A stretch of 64,000 nucleotides of DNA from Antedon mediterranea (Eukaryota; Echinodermata; Crinoidea; Comatulida; Antedonidae). Location of the stretch: the NCBI RefSeq assembly GCF_964355755.1, contig NC_092672.1:29818501-29882500 (forward strand). Reading direction: 5' to 3'. The position numbers and the translations under genes were made by a program. This document shows positions 22,001 through 30,473 of this stretch, in pieces (position 1 is the first letter of the stretch; each line of letters begins with the position of its first letter). The notes under the pieces were generated by a model. The model was not told where the DNA came from, did no database searches, and worked only from the letters and a program-made list of their open reading frames with translations.

Positions 22001-23179
22001 ATCACTTGTTGACTGACTCTTTAATACAGCAAATTCAGCCATAAACAGGGTGAACTGAAATTAAGCATACTTAAATCCAGCTCCAAGTAGTAATAAACAT
22101 AACATAAATATAAACTATCTGCAAAACAGATCAAACGTAGCGCCCTCTTACGGAGGTGTACATGCCTAAAGAACATATTAAACAAAGTCATCAAATAATC
22201 AACAGTGCCCTCATACGGACGTACTACTTCTATAGATATGGCATACAAAATAGAACACCGCCCTCTACACGGAGACTCGTGTTTATCGCCATGCTGTTCA
22301 AGCGATCGTATACGATTCAATCTACGCAGGCCTAGGCCTACGACCACAATGTAGTATAGCATTAATAATCTAGGCCACTACTGTGGTTCATATAATTCTA
22401 ATTATTGTAATATAATACTCTAACAACTTACAAGCAATGTGCGGCCTACTAGTTTAGTAAATTACACACTATCTCGGCACAATAAGGCATTTAGAAGCCG
22501 AACTCTAGAACACATGTAGTCAATGCGAAACTTATAACATGGATCCTATTTACATACGCCCTCTCTCGGAAAGGAACGATGCAGCTAAAATAGGAGCAAC
22601 ACAATAAGACTGATTGTGATTATGGTGATGATTACAATGATTTCAACTGATAATCATATATCATTATTTAGTATTACTTCACTGAGTGTCATCATCATCA
22701 TCATAAACGTATTCATTTCATTTATTGTTTTGTTATCGTTATTATCAACATATATATTCATTGTATTCTTGCATGTTGTTTCTGGTGTTTGATTCATAAC
22801 TTCTTTTTGTTCATATCTTTTCTAAAAAGTACTATAGTTTAAGGAATTTTCTAATAACAATGCCGTTTTTACTGTCGCCTTTGTCTTTTTATTCTGACTT
22901 ATAAGTAGTATACATTTTAATTATTTTGCAGGTGATGAATGCTCGAAACCAAACCTTTTCCACGTCCACGTTTCCACAACTGGAAATGCGCCACCATCGG
23001 TTATAAGCCGTTCTTCTTCACACTCGGAGGTCTTCTGCGTATTGAAATGTCGCAGAAACATAAATTGTTTCGGAATTATTTATAATCACGAAACACAAAG
23101 CTGGGAAGAATTTAACGGAAATAATTTGTCAAATATTGAGACAGATTTAATTCGCAAGTACTACGTAGCAGTTCGGTAA
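10021..23179 (+). CDS. Copy 1: secreted FTP lectin - LamG - PAN protein (six exons, intact frame)
   Basis: Exons: 10021-10078, 10814-10921, 11289-11372, 13988-14227, 14751-15365 and 22932-23179, all with GT/AG borders and phase-1 introns; they total 451 codons including the stop. Exon 1 is a signal peptide (MMYLFICFCFLFNFLNSHA). Exons 2-4 (about residues 20-163) form a fucolectin-type F5/8C domain: YGKPATSLSVYP, CFHS, EWLKVDLGADYTITTVVI, NNKRIAG, TCNPPIRGRYVKLWFP, ICEIKVY. Exon 5 (about 164-368) is a laminin-G_3/concanavalin-like jelly-roll: DISGNGNYL, WTFFALTFNG, GSIVFGGDES, LDEYEIKEARDL. Exon 6 (about 369-450) is PAN/apple-like with ECSKP, FCVLKCRRNINCFG. The usual fourth-loop Cys (QSCEEF in copies 3 and 4) is Trp here. 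Domain types suggest an extracellular glycan-binding protein, perhaps an immune lectin. Intron 3 holds two LINE fragments and intron 5 a 7.1-kb BEL element. Exon structure is inferred by comparison among copies. Confidence 0.8.
10993..11019. repeat. Intron 2 hairpin, conserved between copies
   Basis: The perfect 10-bp inverted repeat ATGGAGAAAT/ATTTCTCCAT flanks a 7-base loop in intron 2. The same element occurs at 26521-26547 and 52406-52432, with single mismatches in copy 4 (41793-41819), copy 3 (about 36468-36494) and copy 6. It sits in a longer conserved block that also carries a direct repeat of ATGGTTATA. It may be a relic of a small inserted element shared by the ancestral unit. Confidence 0.6.
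11562..11778 (+). mobile_element. Short LINE/SINE 3' end with (AAATC)n tail in intron 3 of copy 1
   Basis: The other copies run directly from CTACCAAAGTAG into TCAAGCCGCTTG. Copy 1 has about 217 bp inserted between those blocks. The insert reads like a 3' UTR, with GGACCTCATTGGAAAC near its start and GATGCCGAAATAAATC before a tail of AAATC repeats. This is typical of a 5'-truncated non-LTR retrotransposon or a SINE mobilised by one. Confidence 0.65.
12401..12481. repeat. Intron 3 short tandem repeat (GATCGTTACGGTATCATT type)
   Basis: Three to four imperfect copies of a roughly 18-bp unit with core CGTTACGGTATC lie in intron 3. The same cluster is found at 27707-27779, 37656-37725, 42977-43049 and 53584-53653, so it was present in the ancestral unit. 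It contains the palindromes ATCGAT/CGATCG. No function is evident. Confidence 0.65.
12548..13952 (-). mobile_element. 5'-truncated L1-like LINE in intron 3 of copy 1, with 10-bp TSD
   Basis: The insert is flanked by the direct repeat CGTACATCTT at 12538-12547 and 13953-13962; the other copies have this word once, in GTACATCTTAACT. On the minus strand a poly(A) tail appears as T-rich sequence at 12549-12572. The coding remnant 13921-13538 (127 aa) reads SKLQDELGVDSDKWENIY, CSQEVRTRIFQYKINVN and CLSTNSRLHKMNIVP. The frame-shifted sequence after it reads ETMTHLLVECNIATKLWDEF. This is the zinc-knuckle-like C-terminus of an L1/Tx1-type ORF2. Only the 3' end of the element is present. Confidence 0.85.
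15411..15452. repeat. Left arm of a 42-bp inverted repeat around the BEL insertion
   Basis: These 42 bases are the exact reverse complement of 22616-22657. The other units carry only the left arm, with minor changes. Removing the BEL element and one copy of its target duplication leaves a 42-bp-stem, 13-base-loop hairpin in intron 5 of copy 1. Confidence 0.9.
15459..16143 (-). repeat. BEL element 3' LTR
   Basis: 685 bp, TG...CA bounded. It matches 21919-22603 except at three positions, corresponding to TAAACTG/TGAACTG, CAGCGCC/CAGTGCC and GATACGG/GATATGG. The 113-aa minus frame inside both LTRs is a by-product and not treated as a gene. Confidence 0.95.
16144..16153 (-). other. Polypurine tract of the BEL element
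   Basis: Read on the minus strand this is AGACGGGGAG, a purine run immediately before the 3' LTR. It is the expected primer site for plus-strand DNA synthesis. Confidence 0.7.
16254..21908 (-). CDS. BEL/Pao Gag-Pol polyprotein
   Basis: 1884 aa in one frame. Residues 35-115 are an Ala/Glu/Lys-rich coiled coil. A DUF1759 gag-like region follows (about 180-350; ARQRLPLQEPDIYSGDP...FLPWKRSF). A zinc knuckle VCFRCLSSTSHMARNC lies near 453 and a second CGECG motif follows. A Gly/Lys-rich linker with repeated KANGGEQVK units leads to a DUF1758-type aspartic protease (YIILDDQSNRSLA, about 580). The reverse transcriptase has FVADIEQMFYSFQV and the catalytic FYVDDG near 1023, then an RNase H-like region (HTFSDASNTAIGA, FYTDSKVVLGY). 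The integrase has an HHCC zinc-binding part (HYHQQVQHQG...CVVCKK) and core motifs YVGLDVFGPW, RSDCGTN and NPPHASRMGGSWERMI. A DUF5641 tail (WPLGRIVKAIEGSDGRVRRV) ends it. No internal stop is seen, so it may be active. Confidence 0.97.
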   Translation of the reverse strand: MSTSSRRRDGARDEARSIGSRSHRSKASSQSVSSLEVSAAQARADAAVAKARVTFAKKKSAAKLEALKAELDIDEVEKEEEMAAAQARANALQAELQHISFEDIEEELSQLESNNQMEEVQGTPQDAVPSQRMAEVLNELPKMEPSQRVENYLNNAVEVPTSTLNPGARSYEPNHMQEYIRILARQRLPLQEPDIYSGDPIMFLPWKRSFEAMVKTACVDTVEKLSFLCKYTTGEAKVLVDRFRLRHVEDVDKAYHEAWTELEDRFGNQTLISAEIILRLTKYRRFKAGDLTALQELADLCGDAVAQMQELPHLITLNTPQGIKPIVEKLPYFIINKWREKVAKHKRKMKTFPNFNIFTEFLSEMAHIQRDPDVPRGIVDEVKTDTPGNYRTQTGYRPKTTLRSTVNVRMTEVNKSEGMCPLHNGQHPLVDCRNFLAKTYAAKKSSLKENQVCFRCLSSTSHMARNCDRNVRCGECGSDRHPTAFHGDRPQKANGGEQVKVEQKANGGEQVKMKQKAKGEKANGGEQGTESQKTKERDKVVSTTCTDACGGIGLSRSCAKICLAKIYLEDHPNTFIKTYIILDDQSNRSLAKSEVFDLFNINARLTSYTLKTCSGAAEVQGRKLEKLIIESMDGKTRIAAPSLLECNDIPGNKAEIPTPETASNFPHLKDIADKIPPLDENANITILLGRDAAQAHKVREVRNGPNHSPWGQRLDLGWMVIGDVCLGGAHQKNVVTANRNHIKVLRNGRPSAMFTTCKGMISAKEITLQRSCDVLGGNVFQQKEDDEKYGMSREDVEFVQLMGKEMKRGEQGNWIAPLPFREERKRLPNNKQQAMNRMQSLIRTLDKKPEMKAHYLAFMEKVFSKQHAELVEDDSHDEECWYLPHFGVYHPQKPGKIRLVFDSSAQFQDTSLNNVLMSGPDLVNGLLGVLIRFRQDPVAFVADIEQMFYSFQVVEEHRDYLRFLWFEDNDPSKVLRTYRMKVHIFGNKPSPAVATLGLRKTAQEGESEFGADAREFVEKNFYVDDGLKSLATSDEAIDLLKRTQAMLATANLRLHKIVSNDAKVIAAFSSQDVASNMCNLDLGSDAPLMQRSLGVLWDVKSDAFTFSITEVSSKAFTKRGVLSEINSIYDPIGFASPVIIEGRRLLREMTRNQCIDWDEPLPKQLHDSWQKWRSSIVQLSDVLIPRPYTSFPSNQSIQRELHTFSDASNTAIGAVSYLIRITDKVGEVHLSVVVGKAKLAPKAATSIPRLELCGAVLAAEVAKCVKTELDFNLDATHFYTDSKVVLGYIRNKTRRFYMYVANRVDQILQSTKPEQWKYVKTDINPADQATRSIKAKDLQNSAWIQGPRFLLNKNSCERNTTVCDISEIEEHPEVRPVVATSGTEVQSAKSLGSERFSRFSNWGNLVRAIGSLVHIACTFTETKKKDCSGWHVCMIPPPVLIKAKQIVVKCAQLDEFTAEINHMKNGKHLPKTSTLVKLTPYLDNEGVMRVGGRLEMGLAKEGAHPMILPKHHHVTTLIIRHYHQQVQHQGRHLTHGRIRSEGFWIIGGKRSISKELGKCVVCKKQRGKQETQKMADLPKERLTSAPPFTYVGLDVFGPWMVRTRRTRGGQANGKRWAILFTCMCSRAVHIEVIECMDTSSCLNALRRFFAIRGPAKQQRSDCGTNCVGACNILGESIQKEGQDKIKRYLLTRECEWVFNPPHASRMGGSWERMIGVARKIIDGIVLVTLMAEVSGIINARPLVEVSTDPESPQIISPNTLLTQKSQPFAAPPGAFCNADLYGKQWRTVQHLANKFWSKWKRDYIPTLQNRSKWQHEKRNIKEGDIVLLKEKDTVRNDWPLGRIVKAIEGSDGRVRRVEVTVYRGGELKTFARPISELVLIMPTP
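21919..22603 (-). repeat. BEL element 5' LTR (promoter LTR)
   Basis: 685 bp, near-identical to 15459-16143. Its downstream end on the minus strand (21919) lies only ten bases before the polyprotein ATG at 21908. That leaves almost no leader, and I see no obvious tRNA-complementary primer-binding site starting TGG at the usual position. Confidence 0.95.
22616..22657. repeat. Right arm of the 42-bp inverted repeat
   Basis: Exact reverse complement of 15411-15452. It follows the BEL target duplication and seven unique bases. It is absent from the equivalent intron of the other copies. Confidence 0.9.
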
Positions 23180-23867
23180 ACTGATTGCAAGTTTAAAATT
23201 GTGATTTAGGCCTACTATTACCGAAAATAGAGTAAAAGGCTATATGGCTTTCTCCCTCCCTAAAATGTATTGTGCGAAAAAGTACATAGTAATTTCATTC
23301 ACAATTTTAAAATATTTCGAACGCGGCAGCATTGAGACAAATCAAAATTGACTTGGAAAATTAAACATCACAGATCGCTTTATATTACCGATACCGATTT
23401 AATATTTGGGATGACTTAACATTTAGGAGAAAATCTGTCAAAAGATTATTAAATTAAATTATTAAAATTATTAAAATATGTTCTTGGTCAGGCAATTATC
23501 TTTTGATAACGTCATCACGTCTACAAATTTGATTGACCTTGGTAACCTAATGTCACGTGTATTTTGTATAGAAATATTATTATTATTATGAATGGTTTAT
23601 TATTTTACGTGTCATTCAAAGTATATTGCACCCCCTTTCGCTCTTATAGCTGAATTGTATTATCATCAGAAAGATAAAATTTAATAAAACATAACCTGAC
23701 TTGGCATAAAGAAATATGATATATATTAATTGTATTATGCTAGACTCTAACTAAATAAAGTTTTAAAAATAAAACTAATAAAAATAGAAGAAGACATAAT
23801 AAAATAAAATGATAATAATAAATAAATAATGAAATCATAATAAAAATAGAATAATAAAACAATTAAA

Positions 23868-23956
<89 letters not shown>

Positions 23957-25040
23957 ACACATCAGGCACAGAAAAAGAAATAACAATAAAAATAAAGGAA
24001 TCAAAATAAAAGAAACATGAGACAGACAGCAAATATGTCATGACAGTTTCAAAGAAAGGAAGTTGTTCATGTTAATTCAGACTAAATGAAATGTTCAGTA
24101 AATGTAGTCAGTAACATACAACAGTCGTGAGATAATTTCCCGATTGATTGTAATCAAAACGGTACTGGGTATGGTCTATTAGTTTTTCTGCTCCCAACCA
24201 GTACATCCATTCATAGAAGCTTTGATGAAGTAAGCCTACCTGGTGGTAACCATAGAACTGTTCCGAGATAACGACTAAACTTCGGCTTTAGTCGATAGAA
24301 GATTGAAAAAATTGTTAGAGATTATAGCAGATAAATGTGATATTTAAGGTTGTATATTGTTTGTTATTACATTAAATTAGATATATATTGTACCACGATG
24401 ACAGTTGTAGCCGATAGATAAAATAATTAACTAAATACAAATAACAACAAAATAAATCAATCATTTTTTTTTTCATTTGTTCACTTTTGAAAAAATGTAA
24501 AATATCATAACACATTAAGATTAAAGGAAAGGAAATATTCAAAAAGGTTCCAATTCCACGAATTGAAAAAATGACGTTTCGTTTAATATGGCTAATAATA
24601 GAGATTTTTAGACAAGAATTTCTCTTCTCATCAATCAAAGGTTTTAATTCTGTTTTCAATTTTTACAAAAACTTTTATCTTGAATGTTTTTAACTTGATC
24701 GTTTGTATAGTATTCGTTTTATTATAATAGAATTTAAAATACATTTAAAGTCAATTCTAAAGTTTGCTAGTGTCTATTTCTTCAACTTGTTTTCTGCAGA
24801 TTGTCGAAGTTTGTCAACGGGTTTATACTTGTAAACTTTTGAAAACCTTTCTTGATAAACTCGGAGTTTCCTCGAGTTTACAGTTCTTAGGTTTACATCA
24901 TTAGGTAAAACAAAAGTTTATTAAGTAGAAAACGTTTACATTTTTTACTATGTTTTAAGAAATTATATTATATTTTCGCCTAGACTGTTCGATTCACAAT
25001 ATCACGATATAACTTGCTCTTTTGTGTTTCAACTTTATTC
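23180..25040. other. Spacer between copies 1 and 2; (TA)n tract; no gene
   Basis: The AT-rich spacer begins with a block found after other exon 6 sequences (TTAGGCCTACTATTACCGAAAATAGAG). It contains a near-perfect (TA)n tract of about 80 bp at 23872-23951 and then sequence closely repeated at 45010-47030 behind copy 4. A minus frame at 24372-24659, echoed at 46460-46660, has no recognisable domain and is not called. Confidence 0.7.
23872..23951. repeat. (TA)n microsatellite, about 40 units
   Basis: Uninterrupted alternating TA over about 80 bp. The homologous places behind copies 2, 4 and 5 (about 33316-33340, 45740-45760 and 58180-58202) have only short interrupted versions, so the tract expanded locally. 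Confidence 0.95.
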
Positions 25041-25674
25041 TGTTTTGGACTCGTCTGTTGTAGAATATAATATTAACTAAATTTAATGAAAATATAGTAA
25101 ATACGTCATTATTGAGAGGCTGTAGCTAATTAGAATACGAAAATCCATCGAGATCAATGGCCATTTTTGAAATGTAGAGAAGTCTTATGCGTTGCTGACG
25201 TCAAATAGAAATAAATAGTTAATTAATATTGATACATTACAACCGGTACTCTATAGTTTGGCCTAAAATATTAACAATTTTTCATTTTATGGTCACAATA
25301 AATGGTAATTATCTCTTAATTTTTTTAACACATCATACATACTCACGTTTGTATTGTTTGTCTTGTTGTTTGAATATGTATGCAAGCGTAGTAGGATTAC
25401 AATGTCAGTTTATTAACAGAAAGAATGTAACCAACATACATTCTTCGGAAATAGTAACAAGTCAATCCGTTTTACAAGAGAAAAACTTAAGCGAAGTCAT
25501 GATGTATTTGTTTATTTGTTTTTGTTTTCTTTTCAACTTTTTGAATTCTCATGCGGGTGAGTTGATTCTTATTTTTTTCTTCAAATAGGTAGTACTAATA
25601 CAAATTGTTGTTTTGTGCATTTAAGTAAAAAAAAATTGGTATTTTTTTGGCTAAAATGCAACTAATTCATAACA

Positions 25675-25797
25675 AGGCCAACAGCCATTAAGTCGCGTGC
25701 TACAATGCATAGTGATACCGGACCGACACACAGACTGACAGACCGACAGACAGACCGACCGACATAGTGAACTAGAGAGTCGCGTCCACGCGACTAA
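25675..25797. mobile_element. Short MITE/SINE-like insertion with GACAGACCGAC repeats
   Basis: Copy 4 reads ACTAATTCATAAAAACATTCC, whereas copy 2 has about 120 extra bases between those blocks. The insert is GC-richer than its surroundings. It has AAGTCGCGTGCTAC near its left end, a simple run of GACAGAC/CGACCGAC words and the near-palindrome AGTCGCGTCCACGCGACT at its right end. It is probably a small non-autonomous element; the family is unknown. Confidence 0.6.
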
Positions 25798-28307
25798 AAA
25801 CATTCCAAATTCAATTACAATATTTATGAGAATAGTAAATAATGTATTTAAAACACTAATTCATATAGAAAAAAAATATCATGTAATATTAATGAGAATA
25901 TTTATTTTCGTGTGTTTAAAAAATGTATGTAAATATTATGATATTTGCAGTCTTCTGCTTTAAAATATAATGAATATAGTTCTATGAATGCAAAAAGAAT
26001 GAAAAAACGGTCTTCATAATTTTAGATTCTTTTCTTTATTAAAAAATAATGCGTATACATTTTTCTTAGGTACAATTTTTAATAAACGTATTTGAAAGAA
26101 ATATAAAAACTAATAATAAATTTGACATTCATAGCTAATAGAATAGAATTTTGGAACGACGATAAAGGCATCATGCACATATCTCTACTTTTTAAAGAAT
26201 TATTTGTAACCAATTAAATCAAAATAATAGATTTCTCAATAATTTATATAAGTGTTTGATTCCTTATACATATCTCATATATGTACTATAATCCATAGCT
26301 CGTTGACAAATCTACACTTTGTAACGAAATAAAATTTATTTCAGCACTCATATCTTATGGGAAGCCAGCAACATCATTGTCTGTATATCCAGGTTCTTCA
26401 CCTGTATATTCGACTGACGGGAAGGAAAGAACATACTGTTTCCATTCAGGTGATATACAGTCTAGACCACCGTAATCTAAAATAAATAATTATGTACAGC
26501 GATCCATATATGGTTATGCCATGGAGAAATAAGTTATATTTCTCCATCCATGGTTATATACGAAATTCGCATGGGTTAGGCCTATTTGGTTTGCGCGAGA
26601 TGAACATTGATACAAAGGCCAACAAAGAGATTTGGCGTTTTTTCATCGATTTTGGCATAAAACTGATTCCATTCGTGAAACTGTAACAGGTTCAGCTATT
26701 GAAGTGTCAAGAATTGCAATTGAGGAAATTTTATTTTCGGGCTATACCGGGCCACAAAAATATGGCGAATATTTACTATTGGCCGCCTTGGCTATACGGT
26801 ATTTAGGGCTATAACTTTACGTAAACAGATACAAATTCATAACATAAAATATTTACATTTGTTAAAGCAAAAACACAGGTTGCTGAATGGCTGAAAGTTG
26901 ATCTTGGAGCAAACTATACGATTACAACAGTGGTCATCGTTAATAGAATAAGTAAACTTATTTATCGCAATTATTAATGTCATTTTCACCTTCCATTCCA
27001 CGTACAATTATCATTTTTATACGTATTTAATTTATCATTTTACCTAATAAATATAAAAATAATATAATATATTATAAATAATATATAAATATATAAAACA
27101 ATATTATTGTTTTATATATTTGCACATTCTACGAAAGTAGTCAAGCCGCTTGTGGAAAACAAAAGAAAAACTAATCCGTAAACAAAACAAAAAATACCAA
27201 ATCTAGACAAAACTCCACATAACTGCTTTCCGTTTACTATAGTACAAAACTCACATTTGTTTGTTTATTATGTAAGCATCTCACTAGACAATACAAATCA
27301 GTAGGCTGGGGACGGACGCATTTTGTATAATTATTTGTGAAATGATGACTTTTTGGCTTATTCTGTTGTTGTTGCGGCCGAACAATGGGCCAGAATTCAA
27401 ACTCTTTTGACTTTATGACATTTTGTTTTGTCCTTTTTTATAGCCCACTTTTATTCATTCTTTCCTGCATATCCTAACATAATATTTAGAATTCTCTTTT
27501 TCAGTGTATAAACCATTATTATCTAACATATTTAACATTTGTCCACTTAAATTCTTTATGTTAATTTCTGAACAAACAAGACTTATTCAAATTATGTGTC
27601 AAATCATGATTTTACCAACAATTCATGACCACGTGATGTTTCATTCCTTAACCAGTAAAACAATTTCATCAATAGATTTGACCCACTGTGTGCCGCAGTC
27701 ATTATTGATCGTTATGGTATTCATTGTTTATCGTTACGGTATCATTATCAATCGTTACGGTATCGTTATCGATATTGATGTCACTATCAGTATTGATCAA
27801 TATTATTATGATCATCATTACTTAAATCTTACGTACATCTTAACTAAATATTTATAAACAGCTTCATCTGATTTTAACAATAAACGAATTGCTGGTGCTG
27901 TGGTAACGATTAAAACGGATGATAATGAGTACACAAACCACGTGTGGTCATACTGTAACAATTGCCGATTCGTTACGCGCTCCATTGATTGAATTTACCT
28001 GCAACCCACCAATCAGAGGACGCTATGTGAAACTATGGTTTCCGAATAAAAAGGAATACATTACCATTTGTGAAATTAAGGTCTACACAGATGATTTAAG
28101 CCAAGGTAAGTGGTTAGATAGGCCTAGTTTTTTTTTTATAATAGGCCTTTTATTATTTCTTTGTTTAATTGCCCAATATAACGACACCAGCTTAAAGTTT
28201 TCGTCCTGAATTATTTTTTTTGGATATACAAAGATGCAATGACTATTGATTTTCAGGAAAATCGAAATATTGGTGATGTCACAAAAGTGAAAAATGGAGT
28301 ATCTGTA

Positions 28308-30473
28308 CAGTGGGAAAGCCACTTCGCGTTTTGACCGTTAAATCGTGTAAAATCGACTTACTTCCGCATTGACGATTTTGAAGCGCCACCTATCGTTGAA
28401 AACTGAAACCACGATTTTTCGTCGCCTAGCAAATAAGTGCTGTTTTATTTTAAGCTCTCATGAATATTTAAGAACCGCCCAACATTACCTATTATGGTAA
28501 AAGCATTTCCTAATAAGTATTATTGAATAACCAATCGGTTTCCTTCAAAGAAACCGAAGCTAATACAATACATTCGGCGACTGAAGTCGGGACTCGTGAA
28601 ATTTATAAATGTGGTACGATTTGACTACTGTTTTGTTGTCCATTTTCTGAATAGTCGGAGGTGCATCCCAACAAATTAAAAAAACTATAATCAATTGTTT
28701 TATCAAGAATAATATTAGTGTAATCGAGTATGATATATTTCTATCCTGTTCAAAATTTGTTGGTGTATTCTCAGGCCTCGAAAGGTAGGTACATTTTCTA
28801 GCTGTGAGCGTGGTTTCGGCAACGCGAGACACGTGTGTCAGTAAAGGCGATAGCGAGACGTGTGTTGTACTGTGTTGATGCTGATCCGATAGTCGTTAAG
28901 TTGTACTGATTACGAGTATCATTGGTCCTGGCCGGCCTAGCCTGGTGATCTGATCCCCGCAAAAAAAATACTTTTTTCCAATCAGTATTAATATTATTAT
29001 TTTGTTTTTCATTTATTATTTGATTTATTAGGCTCAATAGATGCCTAGCTAGGCTACTAGTAGGCCTAGGCCTAGATTATATAAATAATAATAGTAAATA
29101 CTGTAATTTAATTAATAAAATACAGCTTCCATTTGCCTTACTTTTATATCATCATATAATATTATAATTATATATACAACCAGACATTAACATTTTTTAA
29201 AAAATAATATTTATTATTTTTTCTGACACTTTCAGGAATCGTTGTTGATGATGCAGAGTTTTTGTGACTTCAAACTGAGAGTGAAGTGGATAAAAAGATG
29301 ACACCGGTACCTACCGACATTGTCATACCCAAACTATAATTTAATTATTTAAAACAAAATGTTGAATTACAAATATATATGTATGTTGCAGAGGATTTAG
29401 ATGAATTACAATACAAATATTTATGTTGAATGCAAACCTACTACACTATACTCTGTAAATTATGTTATTGTCATGTGGTAGACCTTAAAAATTGAATATT
29501 TATTGTATGTTAGGCCTATTTTATATTTTATTATTACTGTATTAGTTTAATATTACTATTATTATAATTTATATTATACAGTACTAGTTTGTACATGTTT
29601 TTACCAAAAAAAAATGAATAAATAATTTGTTATTCAATCTAATTGCTTGTTTGTTCATCAATAACAAAACAATTGTAAGCAAGTATATAACAGTTCTTGT
29701 TAGCCGCTTATTTCAGGTCATATTATTAATATTAGCTAGGCCCGACGCGTCCGATCACAACGTCACTAAGTGACTTTCCGCCCCTGGAACAATCGGTCGC
29801 TAATATGGCTAGGCCTCGGACTCGTATAAAAGCTATTATAATAGTTATGATAAATATTCCTCAAAATGTATACTGTGATAAATAAACAAGTAATAATATA
29901 CGTTGTATTGGAATGTATTTATTGATATGAATTCTTATACGCGGACAATTATAAACATCGCGTATATCGTTCGATATAAATAAATTCATAAACACGATGA
30001 CGATGTGTTTACAAAATGGCGGTTTCGCTAGTTTTCGATGGAACAAATAGTGGTACCTTTAGTTTGAATAGTCGGAGCTGCATCCCAACCACCGAATTTT
30101 GTATCTTAATATCGTATTCTGTAGATTATTAATTTTTCTAACAGCGATTTTAAATTCTGGACTGTTCAATTTTTCTAAATATTTTATTTTAATGATTTTC
30201 TAGGGTACAATTTCGAAAAAAAGACATTGGTTGATTTTGCCGTTAAATTACAGATTATCGTTTTGTTAAAATACATTTAATTTTACATGACAATATACTA
30301 AAACCATTTATGAATTTATTTCACTAACAATATTTTTCCGATAATCAGCTAAATTTACAAATATTGTGTTTTTCCAACACCCTAAAATTTAGCAATTTTG
30401 AACTAAATTAGAAAAGTAGGGCGCCCTCTCCGAGTCGAAATTTGACACGATTTGTCGACTGGCTGTCCCACTG
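28308..30473. mobile_element. 2.17-kb TIR DNA transposon in intron 4 of copy 2
   Basis: The ends are CAGTGGGAAAGCCAC and the inverted CTGGCTGTCCCACTG, with looser similarity continuing inward (AAATCGTGTAAAATCGACT against AAATCGTGTCAAATTTCGACT). A 4-bp duplication TGTA flanks it (28304-28307 and 30474-30477). Copy 4 has the empty site (GAGTATCTGTATCTTTAAT). No transposase is recognisable inside; the longest frame (28560-28832, minus, 90 aa) is featureless. A word of about 20 bases, GAATAGTCGGAG(G/C)TGCATCCCA, is repeated at about 28650 and 30067. It is likely non-autonomous, superfamily undetermined. Confidence 0.85.

Larger units (their letters stand above)
15459..22603 (-). mobile_element. 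BEL/Pao LTR retrotransposon, intact-looking, in intron 5 of copy 1
   Basis: The element is 7145 bp with 685-bp LTRs at both ends, starting TG and ending CA, and a 5-bp target duplication ATAAG (15454-15458 and 22604-22608). It is transcribed on the minus strand, so its 5' LTR is 21919-22603 and its 3' LTR 15459-16143. A single 1884-codon ORF fills the interior. I count three differences between the LTRs over 685 positions, about 0.4%, indicating a recent insertion. It is antisense to the host lectin gene. Confidence 0.97.

Noticed and set aside
23835-24041. 68-aa ORF with Ile-Tyr repeats
   Set aside because: Translation of the (TA)n microsatellite.
24372-24659. 95-aa minus ORF echoed at 46460-46660
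   Set aside because: No domain or motif; recurrence is explained by duplication of the spacer, and the second copy is shortened.
26492-26686. 64-aa + ORF MYSDPYMVMPWRN..., repeated in other copies
   Set aside because: Lies in intron 2 next to the hairpin; its recurrence follows the array duplication, and copy 1 and copy 3 have diverged frames.
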